A DNA stretch of 64,000 nt from Streptomyces tardus (GCF_018101125.2 NZ_JAELVF020000001.1:186001-250000); one strand, 5' to 3'. Positions 40,841 through 50,702 are shown, numbered from the stretch's first letter. The notes: a model not told the origin generated them from the sequence alone. Numbers and translations are program-made.

Positions 40841-41638
40841 TCAGTCCGCGCGCACGTAGAAGGGCCGTACGCACTGACGCATCCAGTCGACCACCGGGTC
40901 GTGGGCGGCGTCGAGAAGCACGAGCTGCACGGTCCAGTTGATCTGGTGGAGGTTCAACGCCCGGGCGAGCGCGTCATGGGCCTGCTGGCGCACACCGGGC
41001 TCCAGGTGGTCGAGCTCCACGCCGACGAAAAGCGCCGGCGCCTCGCCCTCGACGCTCGCCAACCCCCGCCGGGCGGTGCGCACCTGGGCCACCCCGGCGA
41101 ACTCCCGGCCGGCCGCGGAGAGGAAGTCGACCGGGTCGTCCTGCCAGTCGGGCTCGAAGAGGCGCACCCGCGCGCCGCCGCGGGCACCGGTCAGTACGTC
41201 CCCGCCGCCCTCCTTGCAGAGCTCGGCGACCGCCTCGGGCGGCAGCGGAACACCCACCGCACCCTCGGGGTTGACCGCGACGCCCAGCCGCGGCGGCAGC
41301 CCTCGGGCGAACTCCCGGGCCGGCACCACGGCACACGGCATGTCCATCCGCACGCACGCCTGGAACTGCTGGAGCGAGCTGTACACCGGCACATAGGGCT
41401 TGCCGTCCAGCTCCACGGTCGGCAGCTCCAGGTTCTCGCTCTCCGGGCCTCCGCCCTCGGGCAGCGGCACCCAGAAACTGCTGCGGCCCAGCACTTCCAG
41501 CAGACGCCCGCCCGCGTGCGCGGAACCGAGCGCCGCCGCGAGCGTCTCCTCCAGCTCGTTCCCCGGCCAGCCGCCACCGTGCCCCGGTCCGACGGGGTGT
41601 GGCTGGTGCGGCTGCGCGGGCTGCGGAGATGCGGTCAT
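40841..41638 (-). CDS. SseB family protein (second copy)
   Basis: A 265-residue SseB-type protein. An N-terminal Pro/His-rich leader (residues 1-25) is followed by the SseB N-terminal domain (NELEETLAAALGSAHAGG to about 145) and a C-terminal domain with ALFVGVELDHLEPGVRQQAH and DPVVDWMRQCVRPFYVRAD. That end resembles the end of the neighbouring gene (AMWLRASARPFFDRD), so the pair is a tandem duplication. ATG 41638 is chosen. The gap between the two genes is 176 bases. Confidence 0.83.
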   Translation of the reverse strand: MTASPQPAQPHQPHPVGPGHGGGWPGNELEETLAAALGSAHAGGRLLEVLGRSSFWVPLPEGGGPESENLELPTVELDGKPYVPVYSSLQQFQACVRMDMPCAVVPAREFARGLPPRLGVAVNPEGAVGVPLPPEAVAELCKEGGGDVLTGARGGARVRLFEPDWQDDPVDFLSAAGREFAGVAQVRTARRGLASVEGEAPALFVGVELDHLEPGVRQQAHDALARALNLHQINWTVQLVLLDAAHDPVVDWMRQCVRPFYVRAD

Positions 41639-41677
41639 GGGCAAAACCCTAGCCCGCGCGCAGTGCCTTCGGGCACG

Positions 41678-41700
41678 GGGTGCGCCCGCCGGGCGCACCC
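41678..41700. terminator. Hairpin between ATPase and sseB-type genes
   Basis: A near-perfect palindrome: 11 bases GGGTGCGCCCG pair with CGGGCGCACCC across a single base. A smaller hairpin (GTGCC/GGCAC) precedes it at 41663. It probably ends the ATPase transcript coming from the right. Confidence 0.65.
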
Positions 41701-41866
41701 CCGGCGGGCGCTCGGCCGGCTCCCGTGCGCACCGCAGGAGGCGCACGGCGGGCCGCACTCCCCCGCCTCCGCCGGGCGACTGACGGCCGCCCGCGGGAGC
41801 CGGGAGCCGCAGCCCTCGGGACGCGCGGCTGCCCGGGCGCGGGTGCCGGGTGCCGGAGGCCGTCCT

Positions 41867-42709
41867 TCAGGGCGTGCGGGAGCAGCGCGGGCCGGGCAGC
41901 GAAGGACCGCCGGGCCGCCTGTCGACGGGTGGCAGCGCCAGGGAGGGGCCCGGCGGCCCGCCGACCGCGTGCGCGCCCTTCTCGAACGCGGCCCGGCGCA
42001 GCGTCGCGGCGGCGGTGCGGTCCAGCAGCAGCGCCGACGAACAGCCTACGGGCAGCCGTCCCGCCGACAGCTCGGCGTGGAGCGCGGCCATCGCCCGTAC
42101 ATGACGGTCGAACGCCCCTTCGGAGACTCCGCGGCTGCGGGACCACTGCCCCGCCCGGGCCTCCTGCGCGCTGACGTCGAGCAGCAGCAGATGCGCCCGC
42201 CCGCCGCGTCGAGCGGCCTCCCTGCCGAGCCAGCGTCGCACCCAGCCCCACTGCCCGCAGTCGTGCACCGCGACGCCGGCTCCCGGCAGTCGCAGCACCC
42301 ACCACAGGCGCAGGTAGTGCGCCACCCGCGCCAGCGGCCGGAGCAGGGCGTACGGCATCCGCCCGACCGCCCGCTCCAGCCGCTCGCGCACATCCTGGGA
42401 GTCGATGAGGTGCAGCGGCCCCGTCGGTGCGGTGAAGCGGCGCAGCAGCGTCGACTTCCCCCCTCCCGGCAGCCCGGAGAGGATCACGATGTCGCCCGGT
42501 GGCCAGCACAGCTCGGCACCGCGTACGCCTCTGACGTCCCGCACCGCAACCTCCCGGACCGCTGCCGCGCGGACCTCGCCGCGGAGCGCCGGGCGGGCAT
42601 CGCCGGCGTCCGCCTGCCGCCCGGCGCGGTCGGGCACGTCCGAGCGCCGTATGTGAGCACGCCCCTTGTCCGGGTGTCGGTCCTGTCCTCGCCCGTCCAC
42701 CGCTCGCAT
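41867..42709 (-). CDS. P-loop ATPase/kinase-like protein
   Basis: About 280 residues. A clear Walker A motif, ILSGLPGGGKSTLLRRF, lies near residue 80, followed by LIDSQDVRERLERAVG and a later arm with LLLLDVSAQEARAGQWSRSR. This is typical of the AAA_33/zeta-like kinase group that phosphorylates small molecules or nucleic-acid ends. The C-terminal ~30 residues are Pro-rich. The start is uncertain: ATG 42709 lacks a ribosome site and the true start may be a downstream GTG nearer VREVAVRDVRGVRG. It is divergent from the glycine riboswitch and gcvT. The partner substrate is unknown. Confidence 0.78.
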   Translation of the reverse strand: MRAVDGRGQDRHPDKGRAHIRRSDVPDRAGRQADAGDARPALRGEVRAAAVREVAVRDVRGVRGAELCWPPGDIVILSGLPGGGKSTLLRRFTAPTGPLHLIDSQDVRERLERAVGRMPYALLRPLARVAHYLRLWWVLRLPGAGVAVHDCGQWGWVRRWLGREAARRGGRAHLLLLDVSAQEARAGQWSRSRGVSEGAFDRHVRAMAALHAELSAGRLPVGCSSALLLDRTAAATLRRAAFEKGAHAVGGPPGPSLALPPVDRRPGGPSLPGPRCSRTP

Positions 42710-42887
42710 GATGCGCACCGCCGATTCCCGCCGCCCACGCACGAGTTGGGCGTCGCGCTTGTGGCCTGCCGGACCCGGTGTCCGACCGCTGCAGTCGACC
42801 TCGGGCAGAGTGCCACAGGCCGGGGGTGCCGCAGCAGTGCGTCTCCGTGTCATGATGAAGCGGCCAACTGCATACCGGCCGTTCGAA

Positions 42888-43106
42888 TCCGCGCGGGAGA
42901 GTCCCCCACCGCCTCTGGCACCGCCAGTGGACCGGGGGCGCCGAAGGAGCAAGTCCTCCCTTGAATCTCTCAGGCCCCGTACCGCGCGGGCGAGGCAGAT
43001 CTGAAAAGCGGGCGTCCCCCGGGCGTCCCACCCAAGGTGCAAGCCGGGCCCCGTACAGGGGATCAGGCGAACCTCTCAGGTTCCGATGACAGATGGGGAG
43101 GACATG
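42888..43106 (+). ncRNA. Glycine riboswitch (tandem gcvT-type aptamers)
   Basis: The first aptamer is clear: GCGGGAGAGTCC near 42892, GCGCCGAAGGAGCAA near 42938, AATCTCTCAGGCCCC near 42964 and GAGGCAGATCTGAAAAGCG near 42992. A second aptamer follows, with GGTGCAAGCCGGGCCCC near 43036, CGAACCTCTCAGGTTCCGATGACAGA near 43068 written in parts (CGAACCTCTCAGG then TTCCGATGACAGA), and GGGGAGGAC. It lies just before gcvT, so glycine should turn on gcvT and probably the downstream gcvH. The second aptamer has a long GC-rich linker. Confidence 0.93.
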
Positions 43107-43132
43107 TCCGCCCCCTGCCTGGGAGCCTGAAA

Positions 43133-44284
43133 ATGACTGAAAATCCCCGTCTCACCGCGCTCGATTCCGTGCACCGCGCCCTCGGCGCGACCATGACCGA
43201 CTTCGCCGGCTGGGACATGCCGCTGCGGTACGGCAGCGAGCGCGACGAGCACCAGGCCGTACGCACCAGGGCCGGGCTCTTCGACCTCTCCCACATGGGT
43301 GAGATCGCGGTCACCGGCCCGCAGGCCGGACTGCTGCTCGACCACGCGCTGGTCGGCAACCTCTCCAGGCTCGCGCAGGGCCGCGCCCGTTACACCATGA
43401 TCTGCGACGAGCGCGGCGGCATCATGGACGATCTGATCGTCTACCGCCTGGCCGACGAGCAGGACACCCCGCGCTACATGGTGGTCGCCAACGCCGGAAA
43501 CGCACAGACCGTGCTGGACGCGCTGGTCGCCCGCCAGGCCGGCTTCGACGCCGCTGTGCGCGACGACCGGGACGCGTACGCGCTGCTGGCGATCCAGGGG
43601 CCGGAGGCCGCCGGTGTGCTGGCGCAGCTGACCGACGCGGATCTGGAGGGTCTCAAGTACTACGCCGGGCTGCCGGGAACGGTCGCCGGGGTCGAGGCGC
43701 TGATCGCCCGCACCGGGTACACCGGCGAGGACGGCTTCGAGCTGTTCCTCGCCCCCGGTGACGCCGACAAGGTCTGGGCGGCGCTGCTGGACGCGGGCCG
43801 GGACGCGGGCGTCGTGCCCTGCGGGCTGTCCTGCCGGGACACACTCCGGCTGGAGGCCGGAATGCCCCTGTACGGCAACGAACTCACCCGCGCCACCACC
43901 CCGTTCGACGCGGGGCTGGGCCGGGTGGTGAAGTTCGAGAAGGAGACCAACGGCGGTGACTTCGTCGGCCGCGGGCCGCTGGAGGAGGCCGCCCGGCAGG
44001 CTGAGCAGAACCCGCCGCGGAAGCTGGTCGGTCTCGTCGCACAGGGCCGCAGGGTGCCCCGATCCGGCTACTCGGTCGTCTCGGCCGCCGACGGCACGGT
44101 CATCGGTGAGGTCACCTCCGGCGCCCCCTCCCCCACCCTCGGCAAGCCGATCGCCATCGCCTACGTCGACGCCGCCTTCGCCGAGCCGAACGAGGACGGA
44201 GCGAGCCGCGTCGCGGTCGACATCCGCGGCAGCCACGAGGCGTACGACGTCGTCGCGCTGCCGTTCTACAAGCGTCAGCGCTGA
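43133..44284 (+). CDS. gcvT: Glycine cleavage system T protein (aminomethyltransferase)
   Basis: A 383-residue tetrahydrofolate-dependent enzyme that releases ammonia from the lipoyl-bound aminomethyl group and forms methylene-THF. Motifs include [61 protein letters not shown] and the catalytic Asp region near LSHMGE. ATG 43133 has GGGAG eight bases upstream, and the riboswitch ends about 25 bases before it. It works with GcvH (next gene), GcvP and Lpd, which are not in the window. Confidence 0.96.
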   Translation: MTENPRLTALDSVHRALGATMTDFAGWDMPLRYGSERDEHQAVRTRAGLFDLSHMGEIAVTGPQAGLLLDHALVGNLSRLAQGRARYTMICDERGGIMDDLIVYRLADEQDTPRYMVVANAGNAQTVLDALVARQAGFDAAVRDDRDAYALLAIQGPEAAGVLAQLTDADLEGLKYYAGLPGTVAGVEALIARTGYTGEDGFELFLAPGDADKVWAALLDAGRDAGVVPCGLSCRDTLRLEAGMPLYGNELTRATTPFDAGLGRVVKFEKETNGGDFVGRGPLEEAARQAEQNPPRKLVGLVAQGRRVPRSGYSVVSAADGTVIGEVTSGAPSPTLGKPIAIAYVDAAFAEPNEDGASRVAVDIRGSHEAYDVVALPFYKRQR

Positions 44285-44472
44285 ACCACCGCGCTTCGGG
44301 GACGAACCGGGCCGACCGGTCCCGCGCACCTGCGCGTCACACGGACGCGGTCACTGAGCCAGACTGGTGCCGTCCGTCGTGCCCGCGTGCGGGTGTGCGT
44401 GCCGACCGACGCGGTCGTCCCAGCAGGCAGACCGTTCCACCCTCACCATCCTTCTTCCGGGAGAATCCAGAC

Positions 44473-44850
44473 ATGAACAACCCCCAGCAGCTGCGCTACA
44501 GCAAGGAGCACGAGTGGCTGTCGGACGCCGCGGAAGGCGTCTCGACGGTGGGCATCACCGAGCACGCCGCCAACGCGCTCGGCGACGTCGTCTTCGTGCA
44601 GCTCCCCGAGGTCGGCGACACGGTCACCGCGGGCGAGACCTGCGGCGAGCTGGAGTCGACCAAGTCCGTCAGCGACCTGTACTCGCCCGTCACCGGCGAG
44701 ATCACGGAGATCAACCAGGACGTGGTGGACGACCCGGCGCTGGTCAACACCGCCCCGTTCGAGGGCGGTTGGCTGTTCAAGGTGAAGGTGAGCGGCGAGC
44801 CGGACGACCTGCTCTCCGCCGAGGAGTACACCGCCTTCGCCGGGGGCTGA
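44473..44850 (+). CDS. gcvH: Glycine cleavage system H protein
   Basis: A 125-residue lipoyl carrier that shuttles the aminomethyl group between GcvP and GcvT. The lipoylated Lys sits in [20 protein letters not shown]. The fold signature [10 protein letters not shown] opens the protein and GWLFKVKV closes it. ATG 44473 has GGGAGAATCC upstream. The 188-base gap after gcvT contains no other gene and no strong terminator, so the riboswitch transcript probably continues. Confidence 0.97.
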   Translation: MNNPQQLRYSKEHEWLSDAAEGVSTVGITEHAANALGDVVFVQLPEVGDTVTAGETCGELESTKSVSDLYSPVTGEITEINQDVVDDPALVNTAPFEGGWLFKVKVSGEPDDLLSAEEYTAFAGG

Positions 44851-44944
44851 CCCAGTCCGCCGGCACCTCGGCCTCCTCACCGGTGGCTGACCGCCTTCGC
44901 CGAACCCGTCCGTCCAGCCGACCCAGATCGGACTCGAAGTTCTG

Positions 44945-46225
44945 ATGTCGCTTCTGAACAGTTCACTCCACGAGGTGGACCCGGACGTCGCCGCCGCCGT
45001 CGACGCCGAGCTCCACCGCCAGCAGTCCACCCTCGAGATGATCGCCTCGGAGAACTTCGCTCCGGTGGCCTCCCTCCAGGCGCAGGGCTCCGTTCTCACC
45101 AACAAGTACGCCGAGGGCTACCCCGGCCGCCGCTACTACGGCGGCTGCGAGCACGTCGATGTCATCGAGGACATCGCCCGCAACCGGGTCAAGGAACTCT
45201 TCGGCGCCGAGGCCGCCAACGTCCAGCCGCACTCGGGCGCTTCGGCCAACGCCGCCGCGATGTTCGCGCTGCTCAAGCCGGGCGACACGATCATGGGCCT
45301 GGACCTGGCACACGGCGGCCACCTGACCCACGGCATGCGGATCAACTTCTCCGGCAAGCTCTACAACGTGGTCGCCTACCACGTCGACGAGAAGACCAAC
45401 CTGGTCGACATGGAGGAGGTCGAGCGCCTGGCCAGGGCCGAGCGCCCGCAGCTGATCATCGCCGGCTGGTCCGCGTACCCGCGCCAGTTGGACTTCGCCG
45501 CCTTCCGCCGCATCGCGGACGAGGTCGGCGCGCTGCTGATGGTCGACATGGCGCACTTCGCCGGTCTGGTCGCCGCCGGGCTCCACCCCAACCCGGTGCC
45601 GTACGCGGACGTGGTCACCACCACGACCCACAAGACCCTCGGCGGCCCGCGCGGCGGTGTCATCCTCTCCAAGAAGGAGCACGCCAAGAAGATCAACTCC
45701 GCGGTCTTCCCCGGCCAGCAGGGCGGCCCGCTGGAGCACGTCATCGCCGCGAAGGCGGTCTCCTTCAAGATCGCGGCGACCGAGGAGTTCAAGGAGCGGC
45801 AGGAGCGGGTGCTGGAGGGCGCCAAGCTCCTCGCCGAGCGGCTGACGCAGCCCGACGCCGTGGACGCCGGCGTCTCGGTCCTCTCCGGCGGCACCGACGT
45901 CCATCTCGTCCTGGTCGACCTTCGCCACAGCGAGCTCGACGGTCAGCAGGCCGAGGACCGGCTGGACGAGGTCGGTATCACGGTCAACCGCAACGCCGTC
46001 CCCAACGACCCCCGGCCGCCGATGGTCACCTCGGGTCTGCGGATCGGCACCCCGGCACTGGCCACCCGCGGTTTCGCGGCCGAGGACTTCCGCGAGGTCG
46101 CGGACGTCATCGCCGAGGCGCTGAAGCCCGGGTTCGACGAGGCCAAGGCCAAGTCGCTGGCCGGCCGCGTCTCGGCGCTCGCCGAGAAGCACCCGCTCTA
46201 CCCGGACCTCGTCCAGGGACGCTGA
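44945..46225 (+). CDS. glyA: Serine hydroxymethyltransferase
   Basis: A 426-residue PLP enzyme interconverting serine and glycine with THF. It shows [20 protein letters not shown], the PLP-lysine motif [14 protein letters not shown], the Asp in [19 protein letters not shown], and the C-terminal [16 protein letters not shown]. The spacing to gcvH is 94 bases. A strong hairpin follows the stop codon, which ends the gcvT-gcvH-glyA unit. Confidence 0.97.
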   Translation: MSLLNSSLHEVDPDVAAAVDAELHRQQSTLEMIASENFAPVASLQAQGSVLTNKYAEGYPGRRYYGGCEHVDVIEDIARNRVKELFGAEAANVQPHSGASANAAAMFALLKPGDTIMGLDLAHGGHLTHGMRINFSGKLYNVVAYHVDEKTNLVDMEEVERLARAERPQLIIAGWSAYPRQLDFAAFRRIADEVGALLMVDMAHFAGLVAAGLHPNPVPYADVVTTTTHKTLGGPRGGVILSKKEHAKKINSAVFPGQQGGPLEHVIAAKAVSFKIAATEEFKERQERVLEGAKLLAERLTQPDAVDAGVSVLSGGTDVHLVLVDLRHSELDGQQAEDRLDEVGITVNRNAVPNDPRPPMVTSGLRIGTPALATRGFAAEDFREVADVIAEALKPGFDEAKAKSLAGRVSALAEKHPLYPDLVQGR

Positions 46226-46256
46226 CACGTCGACTCCCTGACGGCCGGGACCATTC

Positions 46257-46289
46257 CGGGTCGCTCCGCCTCTCGCGCGGAGCGACCCG
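46257..46289 (+). terminator. Terminator hairpin after glyA
   Basis: Perfect 13-bp stem (46257-46269 with 46277-46289) and a 7-base loop, 31 bases after the glyA stop codon. Confidence 0.85.
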
Positions 46290-46353
46290 GGCCCGGACCA
46301 CCGAACCGCCCCGCACCACCCCTGCGGTCCACGAGCCGACGAAGGAGTCCCCC

Positions 46354-47736
46354 GTGGCCATCTCCGTTTTCGATCTCTTCTCCATCGGCATCGGCCCCTC
46401 CAGTTCTCACACGGTCGGCCCGATGCGCGCCGCGCGGATATTCGTCCGCCGACTGAAGAACGAGGGCCTGCTCGCCCACACCTCCTCGGTACGCGCCGAG
46501 CTGTTCGGCTCCCTCGGCGCCACCGGGCACGGCCACGGCACTCCGAAGGCCGTACTCCTGGGGCTGGAGGGCCACGCACCGCAGGACGTCGACGTGCTGG
46601 CGGCGGACACCTGGGTGGCGCGCATCAAGGAGACCGGGCGGCTTCGGCTGCTGGCCGCCGACATAGGCGACAGCCACGAGATCGCCTTCGACTTCCAGGA
46701 CGACCTGATCCTGCACCGCCGCCGCTCGTTGCCGTACCACGCCAACGGGATGACGCTCTTCGCCTACGACGAGGCCGGACGCCCGCTCCTGGAGAAGACG
46801 TACTACTCGGTCGGCGGCGGCTTCGTCGTCGACGAGGACGCGGTCGGCGAGGACCGGATCAAGCTCGACGACACCCCGCTGAAGTACCCCTTCCGCACCG
46901 GCGACGAACTGCTGCGACTCACCCGGGACACCGGCCTGTCGGTCTCCGCGCTAATGCTGGAGAACGAGAAGGCCTGGCGCTCCGAGGCCGAGATCAGGGC
47001 CGGTCTGCTGGAGATCTGGCGGGTCATGCGGGAGTGCGTGAGCCGCGGCATGAGCCAGGAGGGCATCCTGCCTGGCGGTCTCAAGGTCCGCCGCAGGGCC
47101 GCGAGTTCGGCCCGGCAGCTGCGCGCGGAGGGCCGCGCCGACGCGCTGGCGATGGAGTGGATCACCCTCTACGCCATGGCCGTCAACGAGGAGAACGCCG
47201 CCGGCGGACGCGTCGTCACCGCCCCCACCAACGGCGCCGCCGGCATCATCCCGGCCGTCCTTCACTACTACGCCAACTTCGTGCCCGGCGCCGACGACGA
47301 CGGAGTGGTCCGCTTCCTGCTCACCGCGGGCGCGGTCGGCATGCTCTTCAAGGAGAACGCCTCCATCTCCGGCGCCGAGGTCGGCTGCCAGGGCGAGGTC
47401 GGCTCCGCCTGCTCGATGGCCGCCGGCGCCCTCGCCGAGGCCCTCGGCGCCTCCCCCGAACAGGTCGAGAACGCCGCCGAGATCGGCATCGAGCACAACC
47501 TCGGCCTCACCTGCGACCCGGTCGGCGGCCTGGTGCAGATCCCCTGCATCGAGCGCAACGGCATGGCAGCCGTCAAGGCCGTCACCGCCGCCCGTATGTC
47601 CCTGCGCGGCGACGGACGCCACCACGTCAGCCTGGACAAGGCGATCAAGACCATGAAGGAAACCGGCGCCGACATGAGCGTCAAGTACAAGGAGACCGCC
47701 CGCGGCGGCCTCGCGGTGAACATCATCGAGTGCTGA
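46354..47736 (+). CDS. sdaA: L-serine ammonia-lyase (single-chain, iron-sulfur)
   Basis: A 460-residue enzyme deaminating serine to pyruvate and ammonia. It begins [20 protein letters not shown], the typical N-terminus of the one-chain form. Cysteines for the catalytic [4Fe-4S] cluster are in [17 protein letters not shown] and [22 protein letters not shown] 46354 has GAAGGAG upstream. It draws off serine made by glyA. The intervening terminator suggests its own promoter. Confidence 0.96.
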   Translation: MAISVFDLFSIGIGPSSSHTVGPMRAARIFVRRLKNEGLLAHTSSVRAELFGSLGATGHGHGTPKAVLLGLEGHAPQDVDVLAADTWVARIKETGRLRLLAADIGDSHEIAFDFQDDLILHRRRSLPYHANGMTLFAYDEAGRPLLEKTYYSVGGGFVVDEDAVGEDRIKLDDTPLKYPFRTGDELLRLTRDTGLSVSALMLENEKAWRSEAEIRAGLLEIWRVMRECVSRGMSQEGILPGGLKVRRRAASSARQLRAEGRADALAMEWITLYAMAVNEENAAGGRVVTAPTNGAAGIIPAVLHYYANFVPGADDDGVVRFLLTAGAVGMLFKENASISGAEVGCQGEVGSACSMAAGALAEALGASPEQVENAAEIGIEHNLGLTCDPVGGLVQIPCIERNGMAAVKAVTAARMSLRGDGRHHVSLDKAIKTMKETGADMSVKYKETARGGLAVNIIEC

Positions 47737-47748
47737 ACAAAGGATTCT

Positions 47749-47773
47749 GCGGGAAGCGTTCACCGCTTCCCGC
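47749..47773 (+). terminator. Terminator hairpin after sdaA
   Basis: Perfect 10-bp stem GCGGGAAGCG with CGCTTCCCGC around TTCAC, 12 bases past the sdaA stop. Confidence 0.85.
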
Positions 47774-47976
47774 CACCGGGGCCGCCTCCGCTCGCACAGC
47801 AGAGAAGGCCCCGGAGGCGCTCTCCGGAACAGACACGGAAGTGCCTGAGAAGTCCCGTGATGCGTCCGCTGTTTGCCGCTCCATCCGCGCACGGGGACGG
47901 TCCGGCCCCTCGACACGCGCCGTCCGGCCGGACGGGGGATCGCCGACCCCCTGCGCGGACCCTCGATTTCGCGAGG

Positions 47977-48684
47977 TCAGGGGCTGAGTCCCTCGGTCTC
48001 GATGTCCACGATCCTGTGGTGCCGGAATGTGAGCGCTCGCTCGGTCGCCGCGAGCGCCGCGGTCACGGTGAGGATCGTGTTCAACCACACCGGCAGACTG
48101 ACCGGAGAGACAGATGGCGGGAACCGATCGGACCGGACCGACAGGTGGGCGACCACCTCGAGCAGCTGCGGTGCGAGCAGGACCAGGTTCACCACCAGCA
48201 CCGCCACGGCACCAACGGCCGTCGCGCGACTGACCTTCGGGTGCCGCTGGGAGAGGCGTTCGCGCCAGTGCTCGGGAGTACCCGGCGCCGGGTCGAGACG
48301 CTCTTGAGCGCCATCGGCACGGGTCAGACAGATCCTGCGCATGCCGTACGGACTCACGGCCACCTCGATCCGCTCCGATCCGAGAGTGAACCCCGTCGGC
48401 ATCTCGGCAGTGCGCACATGCCGGTTGTTTCGGTAGAGGGACGCGCGGCCCGACGCGTGATCGATATCGACCGTCGCGATCGACTCGTCAGCGAGATCGG
48501 CCGTGAATCGCGTGCGCTGCAACGAAAGGGACGGGCGAAACGGAGGAAGCTCCGCCCCCGGAGCCGGGGCGGGACACCACTCCTCCTCCGAGCTCCCATC
48601 GGTTGCCTCAAGCCCCCACGGGTCCTCTGCGTGACGGGTACGGCCGCTCACGACGCACACGCGCGAGTCAGCGAGGGAAGGCAC
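47977..48684 (-). CDS. Unknown protein with C-terminal two-helix membrane anchor
   Basis: A 235-residue protein I do not recognise. Residues 1-145 are hydrophilic, with beta-rich stretches (TRFTADLADESIATVDIDH, ASLYRNNRHVRTAEMPTGF) that look like a compact domain. Two membrane helices follow (about 148-170, VGAVAVLVVNLVLLAPQLL; and about 196-215, WLNTILTVTAALAAT). The GTG start lies only eight bases from a TetR-type operator, so the message is nearly leaderless and very likely under TetR control. It is divergent from the TetR gene with 66 bases between starts. Confidence 0.75.
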   Translation of the reverse strand: MPSLADSRVCVVSGRTRHAEDPWGLEATDGSSEEEWCPAPAPGAELPPFRPSLSLQRTRFTADLADESIATVDIDHASGRASLYRNNRHVRTAEMPTGFTLGSERIEVAVSPYGMRRICLTRADGAQERLDPAPGTPEHWRERLSQRHPKVSRATAVGAVAVLVVNLVLLAPQLLEVVAHLSVRSDRFPPSVSPVSLPVWLNTILTVTAALAATERALTFRHHRIVDIETEGLSP

Positions 48685-48692
48685 ACACCTTG

Positions 48693-48708
48693 TAGCATGG
48701 TCATGCTA
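48693..48708. promoter_or_regulatory. TetR-type operator 1, perfect palindrome
   Basis: TAGCATGGTCATGCTA: two 7-base arms, TAGCATG and CATGCTA, around GT. It is in the divergent promoter between the 235-aa gene and the TetR gene, followed by ATAAAAC, the most AT-rich point in the area and a likely -10. Confidence 0.8.
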
Positions 48709-48714
48709 TAAAAC

Positions 48715-48730
48715 TAGCACGCCCATGCTG
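48715..48730. promoter_or_regulatory. TetR-type operator 2, imperfect copy
   Basis: TAGCACGCCCATGCTG lies exactly 22 bases (two helical turns) from operator 1, keeping TAGCA and ATGCT. Two regulator dimers could bind side by side on one face of the DNA. Confidence 0.7.
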
Positions 48731-48750
48731 GCTTCGGCTAAACTGGAGGC

Positions 48751-49371
48751 GTGCCCAAACGAGTTGATCCGGACGTTCGCAGGGAAGAAGTCGCCGACGC
48801 AGTGATCGAGGAGATCGCCGCGCACGGCCTCCGATCCATCACCCTCGCTCGCATCGCCGCCCGGAGCGGCTTCGCGATCGGGAGTATCCGGCACTACTTC
48901 GGGGACACCTTGACCGAGGTGATGCGCTTCACGCTGAGCGTCCTGGTCCAGCGCGCGCAGAATCGCGCCCCCGAGCTGCCCAGCGACCCGGCGACCCGAA
49001 TGATCAACTTGATCACCTTCGCCGCGCCGACGACCGAACAGGAACGCAAAGAGAACACCGCCCTCGTCGAATACCGAGTGCTGGGGCGCACCGACCCGGA
49101 GATCGGAGCAGAGATCGCTGCGGCATCTGTCGCGGCAGAAGCGGCGATTCGTTCCATCCTGAGCGAGTTCTTGGCCGACCGCGCAGTCGACGAGGAAGCG
49201 CTCCGACGGGAAGCGCTCCTCCTGGTCACCCTCACCGAGGGTTTCTCACTGAGCTCCGCACTGCTCTCAGCGCCCCTGCAGGAGTCCGACGTACGCGCCG
49301 TGGTGACGTCATCCGTACAGCGTCTCCGCGACGCGTATCCGATCACCGACCGGTCCGCCCCGACTTCCTGA
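48751..49371 (+). CDS. TetR family transcriptional regulator
   Basis: A 206-residue dimeric repressor. The DNA-binding domain runs from about 8 to 55: VADAVIEEIAAHGLRSITLA, RIAARSGFAIGSIRHYFGD. The C-terminal ligand domain is helical (EVMRFTLSVLVQRAQ and on). GTG 48751 sits only one base after GGAGG, an unusually tight spacing, but no other start fits the domain. The paired palindromes 20-58 bases upstream suggest autoregulation. The ligand is unknown. Confidence 0.92.
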   Translation: MPKRVDPDVRREEVADAVIEEIAAHGLRSITLARIAARSGFAIGSIRHYFGDTLTEVMRFTLSVLVQRAQNRAPELPSDPATRMINLITFAAPTTEQERKENTALVEYRVLGRTDPEIGAEIAAASVAAEAAIRSILSEFLADRAVDEEALRREALLLVTLTEGFSLSSALLSAPLQESDVRAVVTSSVQRLRDAYPITDRSAPTS

Positions 49372-49401
49372 CGGCCCGTCGTCGCCGCCGACGACGGGCC
49401 G
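49372..49401 (+). terminator. Terminator hairpin after the TetR gene
   Basis: Perfect 13-bp stem CGGCCCGTCGTCG with its complement around CCGC, starting right after the TetR stop codon. Confidence 0.88.
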
Positions 49402-49664
49402 CACGCCCGAGGCCCTTCAGCGAGAAGGCGTGGGAACCGCTGGCCCGAACGCCTCGACACTCACCCCGACCCACCGACGACGCACCGGCTGCACATCGGA
49501 CCCGAAGAGCCCCGTACGGTCCGGAAAGTTGGAAACCACGGGCGTCCTCCCGCCGCTTGACGGATCTCCGGGGATCGATGACCGATGAGCCACCCTGTCG
49601 ACGCACTGTCCGACGGCGAACTGAACGCTTGCAGCAGCGCCTTGTGTCATATGGGCAGAGCCGA
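49402..49664. other. Gene-free spacer between TetR terminator and CPBP gene end
   Basis: About 260 bases. A short plus-strand frame begins at 49585 but runs antisense into the protease gene. I see no supportable coding sequence, repeat or clear promoter. Confidence 0.5.
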
Positions 49665-50702
49665 TCAATGCATCCGGGAGTTCACCGGCTCGCCGGGTGG
49701 TCGGCGGACGGATCCGCGGAGCCGGGCGACAGCACGGCGCTGCGCCCAGAGCCAGACCCCTGCGGTGGCCAGCACCATCAGAATGATTCCGGGCACCATC
49801 GCCTCACCGTGTCCGGAACTGCGGTCGATGGTGACCTCGCTGGAGAAGAAGGAGGCGACCAGGAACAGGATGGTGTTGTTCACTGCGTGCAGCACGACGG
49901 CCCCCTCGATTCCGCCGGTGCGCCAGGTGATCACCGCACACGCAAACCCTGCGACGAACGTGTAGACGACCAGCCACGGGTCTGCCAGACCGTGAATCAC
50001 GGTGAACATCAGGTTCGGCACAAGCAGAGCCAACAGCAGGGCGAGTGCGGGCTGCTTGGCGAAGGAGCCGAAGCTTCGCGCCAGGAGACCGCGCGCGGCG
50101 TACTCCTCACCGGCGGCCTGCAGGGGGCTGGTGAGCAGCACGACCACGAACAGAACAAAGGTGCTCATCAGCGTGGCCGGCGGCCCGCTGACACCGGCCG
50201 CCTCGCGATTCAGGGTGGTCCAGACGATGCCGTACGCGATCCACACCGGCACCAGTGCGCCGGCCAGGGTCAGCGCGAGCTTCCACCGGAAACGGCCGTG
50301 CACCGAGTGCATCCATCGCCCGGACTGCCCGAACAGGAGCCGCTGCAGACCGAGGGAAACCGGGACCATCAGTGCGATGGCGAGATTACTGGCGAGCAGC
50401 CGAGCCGGGCTCATCGTCACCACTCCGTCGCCCGGCGTCTCCGGCGGCACCAGGCCGAGGTCGAACGACTCCGAGACGAAGACAAGTCCCCAGGTGAGCG
50501 TGAAGGTGCTCACGACATAGGCGACGGGGATCAGCACGATCGCCAGCACCGCTTTCCACCAGCGGTAGTCAGGGGCGAGCAGGAACCGATGGTATTCGGT
50601 CGGCCCCGAAGGCAGGGACTCCGAGCCCTCGCGATCGCCGTCAACGACGCTCCCGTTCGTCGCGGGTATGGATGAGCGGGGACGGCGGTGGTCTCGTGGC
50701 AT
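49665..50702 (-). CDS. CPBP family intramembrane metalloprotease
   Basis: A 345-residue polytopic membrane protein of the CAAX-protease/bacteriocin-processing (Abi) family. A hydrophilic N-terminus to about residue 45 is followed by about eight helices. The family motifs are intact: EExxxR in AAGEEYAARGLLAR, the second-motif histidine in FTVIHGLADPW and HxxxN in VLHAVNNTILF. Members process lipidated or peptide substrates and often give self-immunity or stress functions. The ribosome site GAGGAG precedes the ATG. A TetR-type operator copy lies 167 bases upstream. Confidence 0.92.
   Translation of the reverse strand: MPRDHRRPRSSIPATNGSVVDGDREGSESLPSGPTEYHRFLLAPDYRWWKAVLAIVLIPVAYVVSTFTLTWGLVFVSESFDLGLVPPETPGDGVVTMSPARLLASNLAIALMVPVSLGLQRLLFGQSGRWMHSVHGRFRWKLALTLAGALVPVWIAYGIVWTTLNREAAGVSGPPATLMSTFVLFVVVLLTSPLQAAGEEYAARGLLARSFGSFAKQPALALLLALLVPNLMFTVIHGLADPWLVVYTFVAGFACAVITWRTGGIEGAVVLHAVNNTILFLVASFFSSEVTIDRSSGHGEAMVPGIILMVLATAGVWLWAQRRAVARLRGSVRRPPGEPVNSRMH

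Noticed and set aside
42880-42896. CGTTCGAATCCGCG resembling a tRNA T-loop
   Set aside because: No acceptor, D or anticodon stems can be formed around it. It is the sequence leading into the glycine riboswitch.
49585-49965. 126-codon plus-strand frame starting MSHPVDALSDGELN
   Set aside because: Most of it is antisense to the CPBP protease gene and it has no ribosome site or domain.
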